NCBI GenBank assembly: GCA_963850425.1
Contig: CAWKLF010000005.1
Location: forward strand, 434,001 to 498,000
Direction of reading: 5' to 3'
Length of the DNA: 64,000 nt
Source: Gp1-AA133 sp963850425
Lineage (GTDB): Bacteria; Acidobacteriota; Terriglobia; Terriglobales; Acidobacteriaceae
Shown: positions 16,952 through 26,132 of the stretch, piece after piece
Layout of the letters: the number at the start of each line of letters is the position of its first letter
Position numbering within the stretch: the first letter of the stretch is position 1
Made by a program: the position numbers and the translations under genes
The notes under the pieces: generated by a model
Database searches by the model: none
What the model was told of the DNA's origin: nothing
What the model saw: the letters and a program-made list of their open reading frames with translations, nothing else

Positions 16952-19162
16952 ATGGCAAGCAACCGGCGAGATTTTCTGAAAAGAGCTGCAATGGCAGGTG
17001 CGGGAGCTGCTTTTTACCAGACTGTGGGCAAGGGGAGGGCATGGGCCTTCGCGCAAAGCCCTAAGAACATTCGGAAGTTCGTAACTTCGCTGCCTGGCCT
17101 TGGGCCGTCGGCAAAGAATGAAATCGGCCAGTACATTCCCTTGGCGACGAAGAGAACTATCAATTTCGCGGGCAAAACGACTGACATCTACAACGTGGCA
17201 GTGACGCAGTTCAATCAAATCATGCATCCGGATCTGCCCGGAAAGACTGATTTTTTCGGATATACGGATCTGACGACGTTTGACCGCAAATACCTGGGCG
17301 GAGCGATTGTGGCAAAGCGAGGCACGCCCGTACTCTTGACTGTCACGAACTTGCTGCCGAATCGTCACATCCTGCCTGTTGATCGGACAATCATGGCCGG
17401 GCCGAATGGGCAGACGGTGGGCGATCTTCCGACCAACCGGATCGCGACACACCTGCACGGCGGCCTGACCCCGTGGTTCAGCGACGGAACACCATTTCAG
17501 TGGTTCACGCCCACCGGCCGGCACGGAGCGAGCTTTATGAACGTCCCTGGCTTCCCTTCACTACCGGGGACGGGAACCTACTACTATCCCAACGATCAGA
17601 GCGCGCGCCTGGTGTGGTACCACGATCACGCGATCGGCATTACACGGCTCAACGCGTACGCCGGAATTGCGTCCGCCTACATCATCGTCGACGATTTTGA
17701 AACCGGGTTGGTGAGTTCGGGTTTGCTGCCGGATCTGGTGGGAATTCCGCTGGTCATCCAGGACAAAAGCTTCGTGCCCAGAAATATCTTGAGGCAAGAT
17801 CCAACATGGCGATGGGGCGATCCGGGGTCGCTGTGGTACCCGCACGACTACGAAGCGAACGATTTCGAGGTTGGAGTTGAGAATCCCAGGGGCCGTTTTG
17901 ACTGGGGGCCGACTGCCGATGAGCCTCGCTCGGTTGGGACGATGCCACTGCCGCGGGTGTCGGCGATCCCGGAAGCGTTCCTGGACACGATTGTGATTAA
18001 CGGCGGAGTGTATCCGAAGGTGAGTGTTCCTCCCAAGCGGGTGCGATTCCGAATGCTGAATGGATCGCAGGCGCGTTTCTATCATCTGAACCTGTATTTA
18101 GAAGATCGTGCCAATCCTGGCGAGGCCAAGGTAGGAGTGCCGGGGCCGGTGATGTACCAGGTCGGTTCGGAGGGAGGATTCCTGCCCGCGGTAGCGGTCC
18201 ACGACAACACCACTCCGATTCCGCTGGAGCCCAGCGATGACTCGGGCAATACGGCATTGCCCGACGGTCCTTTCAATTTATTGCTTGCGCCCGCCGAGCG
18301 CGCCGATGTGATCATCGATTTCAACGGTGTGGCAGCTGGTTCGAGCTTTATTCTCTATAGCGATGCGCCGGGGCCGTTCCCGGGTGGGGATCCCCGCAAC
18401 GACTACTTCACCGGCGGGCCCGACCAGACTGCGATTGGCGGGGCGCCTACGACGAATCCGGGTCACGGAGCAAATACCCGTACGCTGATGAAAATCACGG
18501 TTGCCGAAGGCGCCGGAGATATCGTCGGCACGCACACCTGGCTTAGGCAGATCAACACGCAGCTACGGACTTCTTTCCTCAACGGAACTCAGCCCGGGTT
18601 GCTGTTTAACAATGGCGACCCATCGCGAGGGGCATTTCCGTTCTATGGGGTTCCCGACCGGTTGTTGACGCTGAACGAGGACTTCGACGAGTTTGGCCGT
18701 CTGATTCAGACGATCGGAACTGCCCACCAGAATGGCAACAACAACCAGGGTCTGCCCACCTGGGGACGAGCGTATCTGGATGCCACCACCGAGAACCCGA
18801 AAGCCGGGGCTACGGAGGTCTGGCAGATTATGAATCTCACGGCAGATACGCATCCGATTCATTTCCACCTGGTCAACGTGCAGGTAATCCAGCGGCAAGC
18901 ATTTATGGGAGCGCCCGACAACTGGACTTACTCGGGAGATCCGATGCCGCCCGATCCGAACGAGCGGGGCTGGAAGGAAACGGTGAGGATGAATCCGGGT
19001 GAAGTCACAACCGTGATCATGCAATTCAATCTCCCGAATCTGCCCACGCACGACATGCGGAAAGCGGTAAGCCCTCGGACAGGCGGCAAAGAGTATGTAT
19101 GGCATTGTCATATCCTCGAGCACGAAGAGCACGATATGATGCGGCCGTTGGTGATCGAGTAG
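16952..19162 (+). CDS. Tat-exported multicopper oxidase (CotA/bilirubin-oxidase-like)
   Basis: 736 residues. A twin-arginine signal (NRRDFLKRAAMAGAGAAF) marks folded export. All four copper-binding motifs are visible: HLHGG (167-171), WYHDHAIG (222-229), HPIHFH near 640-645, and HCHILEHEEHDM (718-729) with type-1 ligands Cys719, His724 and Met729. This is the three-domain laccase-like family (CotA, PcoA/CueO relatives), longer than CotA (~510) because of a longer N-terminal region and inserts. It would oxidise metals or phenolic/tetrapyrrole substrates with O2 in the periplasm; the substrate is unknown. It is not a NirK nitrite reductase (two-domain, ~350-380 residues). tatA follows 69 bp downstream. 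Confidence 0.92.
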   Translation: MASNRRDFLKRAAMAGAGAAFYQTVGKGRAWAFAQSPKNIRKFVTSLPGLGPSAKNEIGQYIPLATKRTINFAGKTTDIYNVAVTQFNQIMHPDLPGKTDFFGYTDLTTFDRKYLGGAIVAKRGTPVLLTVTNLLPNRHILPVDRTIMAGPNGQTVGDLPTNRIATHLHGGLTPWFSDGTPFQWFTPTGRHGASFMNVPGFPSLPGTGTYYYPNDQSARLVWYHDHAIGITRLNAYAGIASAYIIVDDFETGLVSSGLLPDLVGIPLVIQDKSFVPRNILRQDPTWRWGDPGSLWYPHDYEANDFEVGVENPRGRFDWGPTADEPRSVGTMPLPRVSAIPEAFLDTIVINGGVYPKVSVPPKRVRFRMLNGSQARFYHLNLYLEDRANPGEAKVGVPGPVMYQVGSEGGFLPAVAVHDNTTPIPLEPSDDSGNTALPDGPFNLLLAPAERADVIIDFNGVAAGSSFILYSDAPGPFPGGDPRNDYFTGGPDQTAIGGAPTTNPGHGANTRTLMKITVAEGAGDIVGTHTWLRQINTQLRTSFLNGTQPGLLFNNGDPSRGAFPFYGVPDRLLTLNEDFDEFGRLIQTIGTAHQNGNNNQGLPTWGRAYLDATTENPKAGATEVWQIMNLTADTHPIHFHLVNVQVIQRQAFMGAPDNWTYSGDPMPPDPNERGWKETVRMNPGEVTTVIMQFNLPNLPTHDMRKAVSPRTGGKEYVWHCHILEHEEHDMMRPLVIE

Positions 19163-19231
19163 AGGAGTGAGCCCGTGCTCGTTTGAGGGCGGGTCTCCGT
19201 TTTGAACGTTCGGCAAATCGAAAGAGGACTT

Positions 19232-19399
19232 ATGTTTGGTGGAAAGATCGGTGTTCCGGAACTACTCATTGTGCTGGCGATCGGTCTTCTGGTTTTTGGT
19301 CCCAGCAAGTTAGCGGGCCTCGGGAAGAGCCTGGGCGAAGGCATTCGGGGCTTCAAGTCGGCGTTGAATGATCACGACTCGCCGGCCGGAAAAGAGTAG
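19232..19399 (+). CDS. tatA: Twin-arginine translocase subunit TatA/TatE
   Basis: 55 residues: a short N-terminus, one membrane helix (VPELLIVLAIGLLVFGPSKL), the conserved FGP hinge and an amphipathic helix (GLGKSLGEGIRGFKSALN), then a very short charged tail. This is shorter than most TatA proteins (~60-90). The ATG at 19232 follows AAAGAGGA at good spacing; an upstream in-frame GTG-like start would add ten unconserved residues. It lies directly after a Tat substrate, so the pair may be co-expressed; no tatB or tatC is in the window. Confidence 0.9.
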   Translation: MFGGKIGVPELLIVLAIGLLVFGPSKLAGLGKSLGEGIRGFKSALNDHDSPAGKE

Positions 19400-19407
19400 G
19401 GCAAAGG

Positions 19408-19435
19408 AGCGTGTCACGACGTGTCGTGGCACGCT
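19408..19435. repeat. Near-perfect inverted repeat after tatA
   Basis: AGCGTG-T-CACGAC (19408-19420) pairs with GTCGTG-G-CACGCT (19423-19435), with one T-G pair and a two-base centre. It lies nine bases after the tatA stop and may end that transcript, though it lacks a T run. The rest of 19436-19663 holds a GTCATCCCGGCGAAGGGAGG-type dispersed repeat and no gene. Confidence 0.55.
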
Positions 19436-19663
19436 TCCTGGAGCCTGCGTCGTCTGCGGGAAGACTGAGGCGCTACTACCTGTCATCCCGGCGAAGGGAG
19501 GCGCCAGCCGAACGCAGTCGAGGGACCTTCTGTTTCCCCTGGCATGGTTAGCCCCCCCGACGCAAACCAACCGTCTCAATTTGCCTGGGACGATTGCGTG
19601 CGCAAGGTGAAATCGGCCGATTTTCCAACGCTGCCTCAGTCCATAACAGCATCGAACCTCTGC

Positions 19664-20365
19664 ATGAGCAAAAACCACAATAAATCCTGGTTGCGCGGCC
19701 GCATCGAGACCGGCCTGGTCCGCGGCCTGACCCACGCCTACGAGACCGTCAAGGTCAATCCCGACAAATTTCTAATCCAACTCCGTGCCGCCTACGATCT
19801 CCCGATCACCAGCTTCGAAAGCATGCACACGCTGGAACTCGGCCGGCTCGACGAAGTGGCCAACTCCATTCTCCGCAGCAGCACAAAAATGGCTGCCGTG
19901 CAGGGCGCCGGGTTTGGCATTGGGGGCCTGCTGACTGTCATCCCCGACCTCGGCTTGCTTTCGGCGATCACCATGCGCACCATCCAGAAGCTCAGCCTGA
20001 TCTACGGATTCCAGTTCAACACTGACGACGAGATGGCCGAACTCTGGATTGCCGCCGCCAGCGCCGCCGGAGTCGACATCAGCCGCGAGCTGCTCGAAAA
20101 AGAAGTCATCAACAAATTCATCCCGCGAGTGATCCAGCGCATTGCAGCGAAAGCCAGCGGAGAAGTAGTCGAAAAATGGGCGGGCCGGCTGATCCCGGTA
20201 GCCAGTTCGCTGATCGGTGCAGGCCTGAACTATTACTTCGTCCGCACCTGGGGCCAGCGCGCCGTAACGCACTTCCGGCAAAGGCATCTGGAAACGCGGA
20301 AGCGCATGGCGGCCGAAGCGCTCCCACAGAGCCAGGTAGTCCCGAAGTTGTCTACCGGTGGGTAG
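19664..20365 (+). CDS. EcsC-family protein
   Basis: 233 residues. The pattern fits the EcsC family (PF12787): an N-terminal helical part (GLTHAYETVKVNPDKFLIQLRAAYDLPITSF), a Gly-rich membrane-like segment (AAVQGAGFGIGGLLTVIPDLGLLSAITMRTIQKLSLIYGF) and a second hydrophobic stretch (LIPVASSLIGAGLNYYFVRTWG). The function is unknown; the B. subtilis member sits beside an ABC transporter. The ATG at 19664 is chosen over 19544 because the conserved part starts here and the earlier codons read through repeat-like sequence; no strong Shine-Dalgarno is visible. It is convergent with the FG-GAP gene. Confidence 0.82.
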   Translation: MSKNHNKSWLRGRIETGLVRGLTHAYETVKVNPDKFLIQLRAAYDLPITSFESMHTLELGRLDEVANSILRSSTKMAAVQGAGFGIGGLLTVIPDLGLLSAITMRTIQKLSLIYGFQFNTDDEMAELWIAAASAAGVDISRELLEKEVINKFIPRVIQRIAAKASGEVVEKWAGRLIPVASSLIGAGLNYYFVRTWGQRAVTHFRQRHLETRKRMAAEALPQSQVVPKLSTGG

Positions 20366-20407
20366 ATGCCCATGCCAGGATTGGAGCGTTTGTCAGTGGG
20401 ATTGACT

Positions 20408-22081
20408 TCAATCGTCCTCCTCTCCGCGATCGTGAGGCACGGTCACAACTCTAGTCTTCGATGCGCGGTTGCCTGCATTGTCCGTCGCGCGGACTGTAAC
20501 TGCGTAGTGACGCGAGTGTCGACCTGACACTGCTAGTAAGACGGTGAAAGAATACTTGCCCCCTGCACCCAGAGTTACGGATCCGGTTTGTTGCACCTTG
20601 CCATGCTCATCTTTCACAACAAAGGCTATGGTATTTAGGTTCACCCCGGAACCAGTGTCGGTGATAGTTCCCGAGAGCTTATCTGTGCTGTTTTCCTCTT
20701 AGGCAATCGCAAGACTGTCGCAGTAGCAAACAGAGTGATAATGGGCCGAGTCGTATCTGCGGAGTTGTTGAGCAGCACGCTGACTGCGCCGGTCCCTTGG
20801 TCGGAAGAAGTCGATGCTAAAGTTGGCCACCAGCAGGTCGGACTTGCCGTCGCCGTTCACATCCGCCACCGCGATCGATTGAGCGGAGTATCCACCCGAA
20901 CCGTAGGTTGCCGGCGGCTGAAAGGTGCCGTCACCGCCGCCCAGCAGCACGCCCACAGCGCCACTTGTGCAGTTGATAAGGTCGGCGCACTGGTTGGTCA
21001 CAAGCAGGTCTGGGTTCCCATCACCGTTCATGTCACTAACTGCTATTGAGTTAGCGTCATCCGCGCCTGAGCTGTAGGTCGCTGGTGGCCCGAAGGTTCC
21101 GTCGCCGTTGCCAAGCAGGAGGGCCACTGCGCCCGGCCCCCCGCCACTGCAAATGCTTTCGGTGACGCAGTAATTTGCCACCAGCAGGTCAGGCTTGCGG
21201 TCGCCGTTCACATCTGCCACCGCGAGCGAGCGAGCGTACTTTCCGCCTGAACTGTAGGTCACCGCCGGCTGAAAGGTTCCATCACCGTTGCCCACCAGCA
21301 TCCCTACGGTTCCCTCGCTACAGTTGCTGTTACATCCGTTCGCCACTAGCAAGTCGGGTTTACCATCTCCATTCACATCGGCGACTGCTACCCACTGCGC
21401 AATCTTCCCGCCTGAACTGAAGGTCATCACTGGCTGAAAACTCCCGTCGCCGTTGCCCAGCAATACACCCACTAACCCGTCACCACCGCAGGTGTTATCG
21501 GCACAATTGTCGGCCACGAGTAGATCGGGCTTGTTGTCACCGTTCACATCTGCCACCGCCACCGAAACGTCAAGATAGCCACCCGATCCATAGGTCACCG
21601 CCGGCCGGAACGTTCCATCGCCATTGCCGAGCAGGACGCCCAGTGAACCCGTCGTACAATTGCTATCTTTGCCGCACGCGTTCGTCACCACCATGTCCGG
21701 CTTGCCGTCCCCATCCACATCCGCTATGGCAACCGAACCTAAACCGGAGCTGGTTCCACCCGAACCGTAGGTCAAGGCCGGCTGAAAAACTCCATCCCCA
21801 TTACCTAGCAGCACGCCGATCGGTTCGCTGTCTGAACAACCGCCGTTCGAGCAGCCGTTCGGCACTACCAAGTCCGGCTTGCCGTCCCCGTTTACATCTG
21901 CGACCGCCGCCGACATGGCACCTTGCCCTCCCGAGTCGTAGGTTACTGCCGGCAGGAGAAGGGTTGGGGTGACGTTTTGCGGCGAAGACGCTTCGCTCCG
22001 GACTATCTGGCAGGTGACAATCACAAGAGAGAGAGAAACAATAATGAAAGGCTTGGCATTGAGAGCGCGCTGGCAGGTCAT
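20408..22081 (-). pseudogene. Secreted FG-GAP/VCBS repeat protein, frameshifted near its C-terminus
   Basis: Starts at ATG 22081 after a strong AAAGGAGG site with a signal peptide (PFIIVSLSLVIVTC), then about seven ~58-residue repeats with the Ca-binding-like core DVNGDGKPDLLVAN and LLGNGDGTFQPAVTYGSGG, typical of FG-GAP/VCBS beta-propellers on the cell surface. The frame stops at 20699 after a non-homologous tail, but shifting frame at about 20818 gives DQGTGAVSVLLNNSADT, the normal family continuation. Shifting back near 20700 gives STDKLSGTITDTGSGVNLNT and an Ig-like domain to 20408. Two compensating indels in ~120 bp therefore separate the two frames; real decay or assembly error are both possible. 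Confidence 0.75.
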
Positions 22082-22312
22082 GAAAGACCTCCTTTACTGC
22101 TGCGAACCGCGGGTGCCCGATAGATCAGGTCGCACGCTGCGAGGCGGGTGTAGCGTCAGCGCTTGGACTTTTGTGCTGGCTGACGCTACCGTCCCGGGCA
22201 CTGTATCACGAGCGCCGAGTTTTACAAGAGTCCGAACCCAGCGACGATGCGTGTAACTAGGCGACGACTCCCGACCTTCTGACAGCTCGATAATGTAGTC
22301 TTTAGAAGACCT

Positions 22313-22987
22313 ATGCCCTCCTTCCATTGTTCCGACATTCTCTTCGACCTTGACGGCGTCCTGATCGATTCCACGCGGGTAGTGGCCGCCCAATATACTC
22401 GCTGGGCGCTGGAAAACAGCCTCGATCCCGATGAGGTGATGAAGGCCGCGCATGGAGTGCGCACCGTCGAAGTTATTCGGCGCGTCGCCCCACATCTGGA
22501 CGCCGAAGCGGAAACCAAGATCATCGAAGAACGCGAGGCGGCAGCCGATGGCATTGTTCCCATTCCCGGGGCGGTTGCCTTGCTGAACTCCATTCCGCAA
22601 GGACGCTGGTGCGTAGTGACCTCAGGCACCCGATATCTGGCTACCACCCGCATGAGAAAATTCGGTATCCCTATCCCCAATATCCTGGTCACCGCCGACG
22701 ACGTAAACAACGGCAAGCCCGACCCTGAACCGTACCGGAAGGGTGCGGAGCTGTTGAAAGCGAACCCGGCAGACTGCATCGTCTTCGAAGACGCTCCGGC
22801 CGGAATCCGCTCGGCTCACGCCGCGGGAATGAAAGTCATCTCGCTGCCATCAACCTACCCGGCGAGCGAACTCCACGAAGCCGATGTCATCGTCGCGGGA
22901 TTGTCAGAGATCACGGTGAGTCTGAACGGAGCAGGAAGCACGGGATTTCTCCAGGTGACTGCGAGCACCAGGAACGCAGGCCACTGA
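22313..22987 (+). CDS. HAD-superfamily sugar-phosphate phosphatase
   Basis: 224 residues. HAD motif I is FDLDGVLIDS (nucleophile and acid Asp), motif II VTSGT, the lysine motif GKPDPEPY, and motif IV VFEDAPAGIRSAHAAGM. The alpha-helical C1 cap between motifs I and II (KAAHGVRTVEVIRRV) matches subfamily IA phosphatases acting on small phosphorylated sugars or polyols, such as glycerol-3-phosphate or 2-deoxyglucose-6-phosphate phosphatases. It is cytoplasmic (no signal peptide). It stands alone, divergent from the FG-GAP gene. Confidence 0.88.
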   Translation: MPSFHCSDILFDLDGVLIDSTRVVAAQYTRWALENSLDPDEVMKAAHGVRTVEVIRRVAPHLDAEAETKIIEEREAAADGIVPIPGAVALLNSIPQGRWCVVTSGTRYLATTRMRKFGIPIPNILVTADDVNNGKPDPEPYRKGAELLKANPADCIVFEDAPAGIRSAHAAGMKVISLPSTYPASELHEADVIVAGLSEITVSLNGAGSTGFLQVTASTRNAGH

Positions 22988-23090
22988 GATGGGGGAGTTA
23001 GTGCCATTTTCAAAGATTTGTCATACCGAGTCGTAGCGAGGGATCTGCTGGTTCCGGACGGCATGCAACTTCAGATTCCCTGTCACCTGC

Positions 23091-23915
23091 CTACCGCAGC
23101 CACTCCTCCAACTCAATCCCGCGATCGGTCTTCTCATCCCGGTACTTCACGATCACGGGCGTATACAACGACAAGTTCCACTCCGGCCCCTTCTTCACCG
23201 CTCGCGACCCCGGCACCACCACCGCATTCTCGGGCACTTCGAGGGGCCGTTCACCCGACGCCCGATACACCTCGCCGCGCACCAGGTCATACAAAGGCGT
23301 AGACCGCGTCAGAATCGTTCCCGCCCCCAGCACCGCCCGCGCCCGCACCAGCGTTCCTTCATACACGCCGCAATTCCCGCCCACCAGGACGTCGTCTTCA
23401 ATAATCACCGGCGCCGCATTGACCGGTTCCAGCACCCCGCCGATCTGCGCTGCGGCGCTCAGATGCACGCGCTTCCCGATCTGCGCGCACGATCCCACCA
23501 GCGCATGCGAATCCACCATTGTGCCTTCATCGACGTAAGCCCCCACATTGATGAACATGGGCGGCATACAAATGACCGAAGCCGCCACATATGCGCCCTC
23601 GCGCACCGACGATCCTCCCGGAACCACGCGCACCCGATCCGCCACCGCAAACCGCCGGGCAGGGAAGGTGTCCTTATCCACGAACGACAACCCTGCGTCG
23701 CCCATCTCGGCCAGTTCGCCCAGCCGAAATCCGAGCAGGATCCCTTGCTTCACCCAGGTATTGACCACCCAGCGCCCGTCTTTCTTCTCGGCCGCGCGAA
23801 CTTTTCCCTGCGTCAGCGCATCACGAAATTTCAGAAAAGTTTCCCGGGCTTCCGGCTTATGTTCCACTTCGCCCAGGGAAGAAAGACGTTCGATGGAAGA
23901 TTGCAGGGATGGCAT
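23091..23915 (-). CDS. dapD: Tetrahydrodipicolinate N-succinyltransferase
   Basis: 274 residues, the usual DapD length. An N-terminal helical domain is followed by left-handed beta-helix hexapeptide repeats (VREGAYVAASVICMPPMFINVGAYVDEGTMVDSHALVGSCAQIG ... VIIEDDVLVGGNCGVYEGT) and the conserved GSRAVKKG/WNLSLYTPVIVKYRDEKT end. It transfers succinyl from succinyl-CoA to tetrahydrodipicolinate in the succinylase branch of diaminopimelate and lysine synthesis. It is the last gene of the minus-strand asd-lysC-dapB-dapA-dapD series, separated from dapA by 180 bp. Confidence 0.95.
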   Translation of the reverse strand: MPSLQSSIERLSSLGEVEHKPEARETFLKFRDALTQGKVRAAEKKDGRWVVNTWVKQGILLGFRLGELAEMGDAGLSFVDKDTFPARRFAVADRVRVVPGGSSVREGAYVAASVICMPPMFINVGAYVDEGTMVDSHALVGSCAQIGKRVHLSAAAQIGGVLEPVNAAPVIIEDDVLVGGNCGVYEGTLVRARAVLGAGTILTRSTPLYDLVRGEVYRASGERPLEVPENAVVVPGSRAVKKGPEWNLSLYTPVIVKYRDEKTDRGIELEEWLR

Positions 23916-24095
23916 GCGCGAGCAGTATAAACGCTGCGCTTTCCGTTAAAGAAAAACTGCCAAGAAGGGAGCCATTACACGACGGCGGATCGACAGGATA
24001 TTTGAAAACACAAAACCGATGCCGGGGCCCCTGTCAGCGAGCAGCACCACCGCTCCGAAAAGCCAACGACCGACGACCAACGACCACCGACGGTT

Positions 24096-25223
24096 TTAGA
24101 TACACTTGCACTCGCTGCGAATCAATATCCCCTGCATATCGTGTGCCACGGTGCGCGCCTCGGACAACGTTCCATACGGCCCATGCCACTTCGCGTGATT
24201 GGCATCATGTCCCGCCGGTCGCCCTTTCCCGTGATTGCACTGCCCGCATGTCGAGCGGTGAAGTACGATCTTGTGCGGCCCGGCCAGCCAGTTCTCGTAT
24301 ACAAAGAACTCCGCTGCCTCGGGCGAGGGAGCGGGCGGCTTTGTAATCAATCCCACTTCGGTTGCGATCTTCTGCAGCTTCGAACGCGTATCCCGCCGCA
24401 TCGGGAGCAGCGGCAGCCGATAGACTTCTTCGATACGTCCCATCATGGCCAGCACAGCCTTGACCGGCAGGGGATTCGACTCAATGAAATTCGCCTGCAT
24501 AAGCGGCAGATACTTGCGATGAATGCTGCGCGCCGTTGTCCAGTCATTATTGAGCGCGGCCCGCGTCAGGGCGGCCATCTCCGCCGGAATCTCATTCGAT
24601 GCGACCGATATAATCCCGACGCCGCCCAGCGCGATGACGGGCAATGTGATCGCATCGTCGCCGGAGAAAACCAGGAAACTCTCCGGCACTGCGTTCAACA
24701 CGTCGGCAATCTGTGAGATGTTCCCGCTGGCTTCCTTCACGCCCAGGACGTTGGGCACCTCGGAAAGGCGCGCCAGGGTTGCCGGTTCGATGTTGGCGCT
24801 GGTACGGCCCGGCACGTTGTAGAGAATGATCGGCTTGTCGACCGCTTCCGCGATAGCTTTGAAGTGGCGGTACTGGCCTTCCTGCGTGGGCTTGTTGTAG
24901 TAGGGCGACGCAGTGAGGATCGCATTGACGCCCGGCCGCGAGGCAACTTCGCGTGCCTTCTCGACCGCATCCTGTGTGGAATTCGACGTCGCTCCCGCCA
25001 CGATGGGCACGCGCCCGGCGACAACTTCCACCGTCGTATCAATCACCCGCAACCATTCATCACGCGAAAGGGTGGGAGTTTCGCCAGTGGTTCCGCAGGG
25101 AATCAAAAAGTCGATGCCCGATTCCACTTGCCACGCGATCAGATTACGAAGCGCGGCTTCGTCAATGGACCCATCCTGGTGAAATGGTGTGACGAGTGCA
25201 GTACCGCATCCACGCAGTTGCAT
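24096..25223 (-). CDS. dapA: 4-hydroxy-tetrahydrodipicolinate synthase with extra C-terminal cysteine domain
   Basis: 375 residues, about 75 more than standard DapA. Residues 1-295 are a normal TIM barrel: GTTGETPTL (Thr45-Thr46), ILYNVPGRT (Tyr135) and the Schiff-base lysine Lys163 in VLGVKEASGN. Residues ~307-375 form an added domain (YENW, HRSTCGQCNHGKG, WHGPYGTLSEA, then SECKCI) with Cys326, Cys329, Cys372 and Cys374 plus several His, plausibly a small zinc- or metal-binding unit. The fusion is in one uninterrupted frame. It condenses pyruvate with aspartate semialdehyde. Start ATG 25223 begins the conserved MQLRGCGTALVTPF. Confidence 0.94.
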   Translation of the reverse strand: MQLRGCGTALVTPFHQDGSIDEAALRNLIAWQVESGIDFLIPCGTTGETPTLSRDEWLRVIDTTVEVVAGRVPIVAGATSNSTQDAVEKAREVASRPGVNAILTASPYYNKPTQEGQYRHFKAIAEAVDKPIILYNVPGRTSANIEPATLARLSEVPNVLGVKEASGNISQIADVLNAVPESFLVFSGDDAITLPVIALGGVGIISVASNEIPAEMAALTRAALNNDWTTARSIHRKYLPLMQANFIESNPLPVKAVLAMMGRIEEVYRLPLLPMRRDTRSKLQKIATEVGLITKPPAPSPEAAEFFVYENWLAGPHKIVLHRSTCGQCNHGKGRPAGHDANHAKWHGPYGTLSEARTVAHDMQGILIRSECKCI

Positions 25224-25329
25224 ATCTCTAAGGATAACTCCAGGAGCGTTCCCGAGGAAAATCCATCCATCGGCTCACGAGATGCCGGCATCGACGACTG
25301 GGTTGTCCGTAGAAAACAGAATGTGAAGG

Positions 25330-26010
25330 TTAGAGCTCGCGCCAAATGTCCTTAAACTCGTAGTAGCCTGTCTTCCCGCTCAGCCACTCGGCGCCCAGCA
25401 CTGCTCCCTCGGCGTATCCATGCCGCGACTTGGCATCGTGGCACAAGTAGATACGATCATTGGGGGAGTCGAAGATCACTTCATGCAGACCAACCACATC
25501 GCCTTCTCGAAATGACGTGATCTCGAGTTCTGTCCCGGACGCGTCCTTAATGATTCGCTGCAGCACCAGGCTGGTACCCGAAGGAGCGTCCTTTTTCTGC
25601 TGGTAATGTCGTTCGAAGATTTGTCCGGAATATCCGTGATTCGCCGCCTGAGCCGCCGCCCTTACCGCTTCAAGAAAGAGGTTCATGCCAATGGAAAAAT
25701 TTGCGCCATGCAGAAACCCAACCCCGGCCCTCTCCACTGCGGCACGCACCGATCCCGCATGTGCCTGCCAGCCGGTCGTTCCGACCACCATGTTCTTCTT
25801 TTCGCGCAGGCAGGCTTCTATGTTTTCCAGCACGGCGGTGGGCGTTGTGAAGTCGATGACCGTATTCACATCGCGCAAGAACTCAGCCGTCAGCGCCTTG
25901 CAATTCGAGTTCTCGTTGGCCCCCAGAACCCGAGCATGGTGGTGCCGCTCTTTCGCGCACTGCGCCACCAGCGACCCGGTCTTCCCCCGACCAAGTATCA
26001 AGAAATTCAT
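25330..26010 (-). CDS. dapB: 4-hydroxy-tetrahydrodipicolinate reductase
   Basis: 226 residues from ATG 26010; an upstream in-frame start (26046) would add twelve unconserved residues, and AAGGA lies about ten bases ahead of 26010. The nucleotide-binding N-terminus reads MNFLILGRGKTGSLV, a shortened variant of GXXGXMG. The catalytic/substrate region FERHYQQKKDAPSGTSL matches the DapB signature (His pair region and Lys-Asp-Ala-Pro-Ser-Gly-Thr). It reduces hydroxy-tetrahydrodipicolinate with NAD(P)H. It is shorter than E. coli DapB (273) but typical of divergent compact forms. It lies between dapA and lysC. Confidence 0.92.
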   Translation of the reverse strand: MNFLILGRGKTGSLVAQCAKERHHHARVLGANENSNCKALTAEFLRDVNTVIDFTTPTAVLENIEACLREKKNMVVGTTGWQAHAGSVRAAVERAGVGFLHGANFSIGMNLFLEAVRAAAQAANHGYSGQIFERHYQQKKDAPSGTSLVLQRIIKDASGTELEITSFREGDVVGLHEVIFDSPNDRIYLCHDAKSRHGYAEGAVLGAEWLSGKTGYYEFKDIWREL

Positions 26011-26132
26011 CAACAAAAAGTCCTTCTTCGCGGCCTTTGCGCCCAACTTGGCGCCCTTAGTGGTTAAACTTAGTTCTCTGCGAACTCTGCGCGCTTTCTC
26101 TGCGCCCTCTGCGTTTTAAGATTTTTCCCCGA

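Noticed and set aside
16952..19162. Copper nitrite reductase (NirK) in the NO island
   Set aside because: The protein is a 736-residue three-domain multicopper oxidase with four laccase-type motifs; NirK has two domains and ~350-380 residues.
19368..19610. 80-residue plus-strand frame between tatA and the EcsC gene
   Set aside because: Covers the inverted repeat and a dispersed GTCATC-type repeat; no ribosome-binding site.
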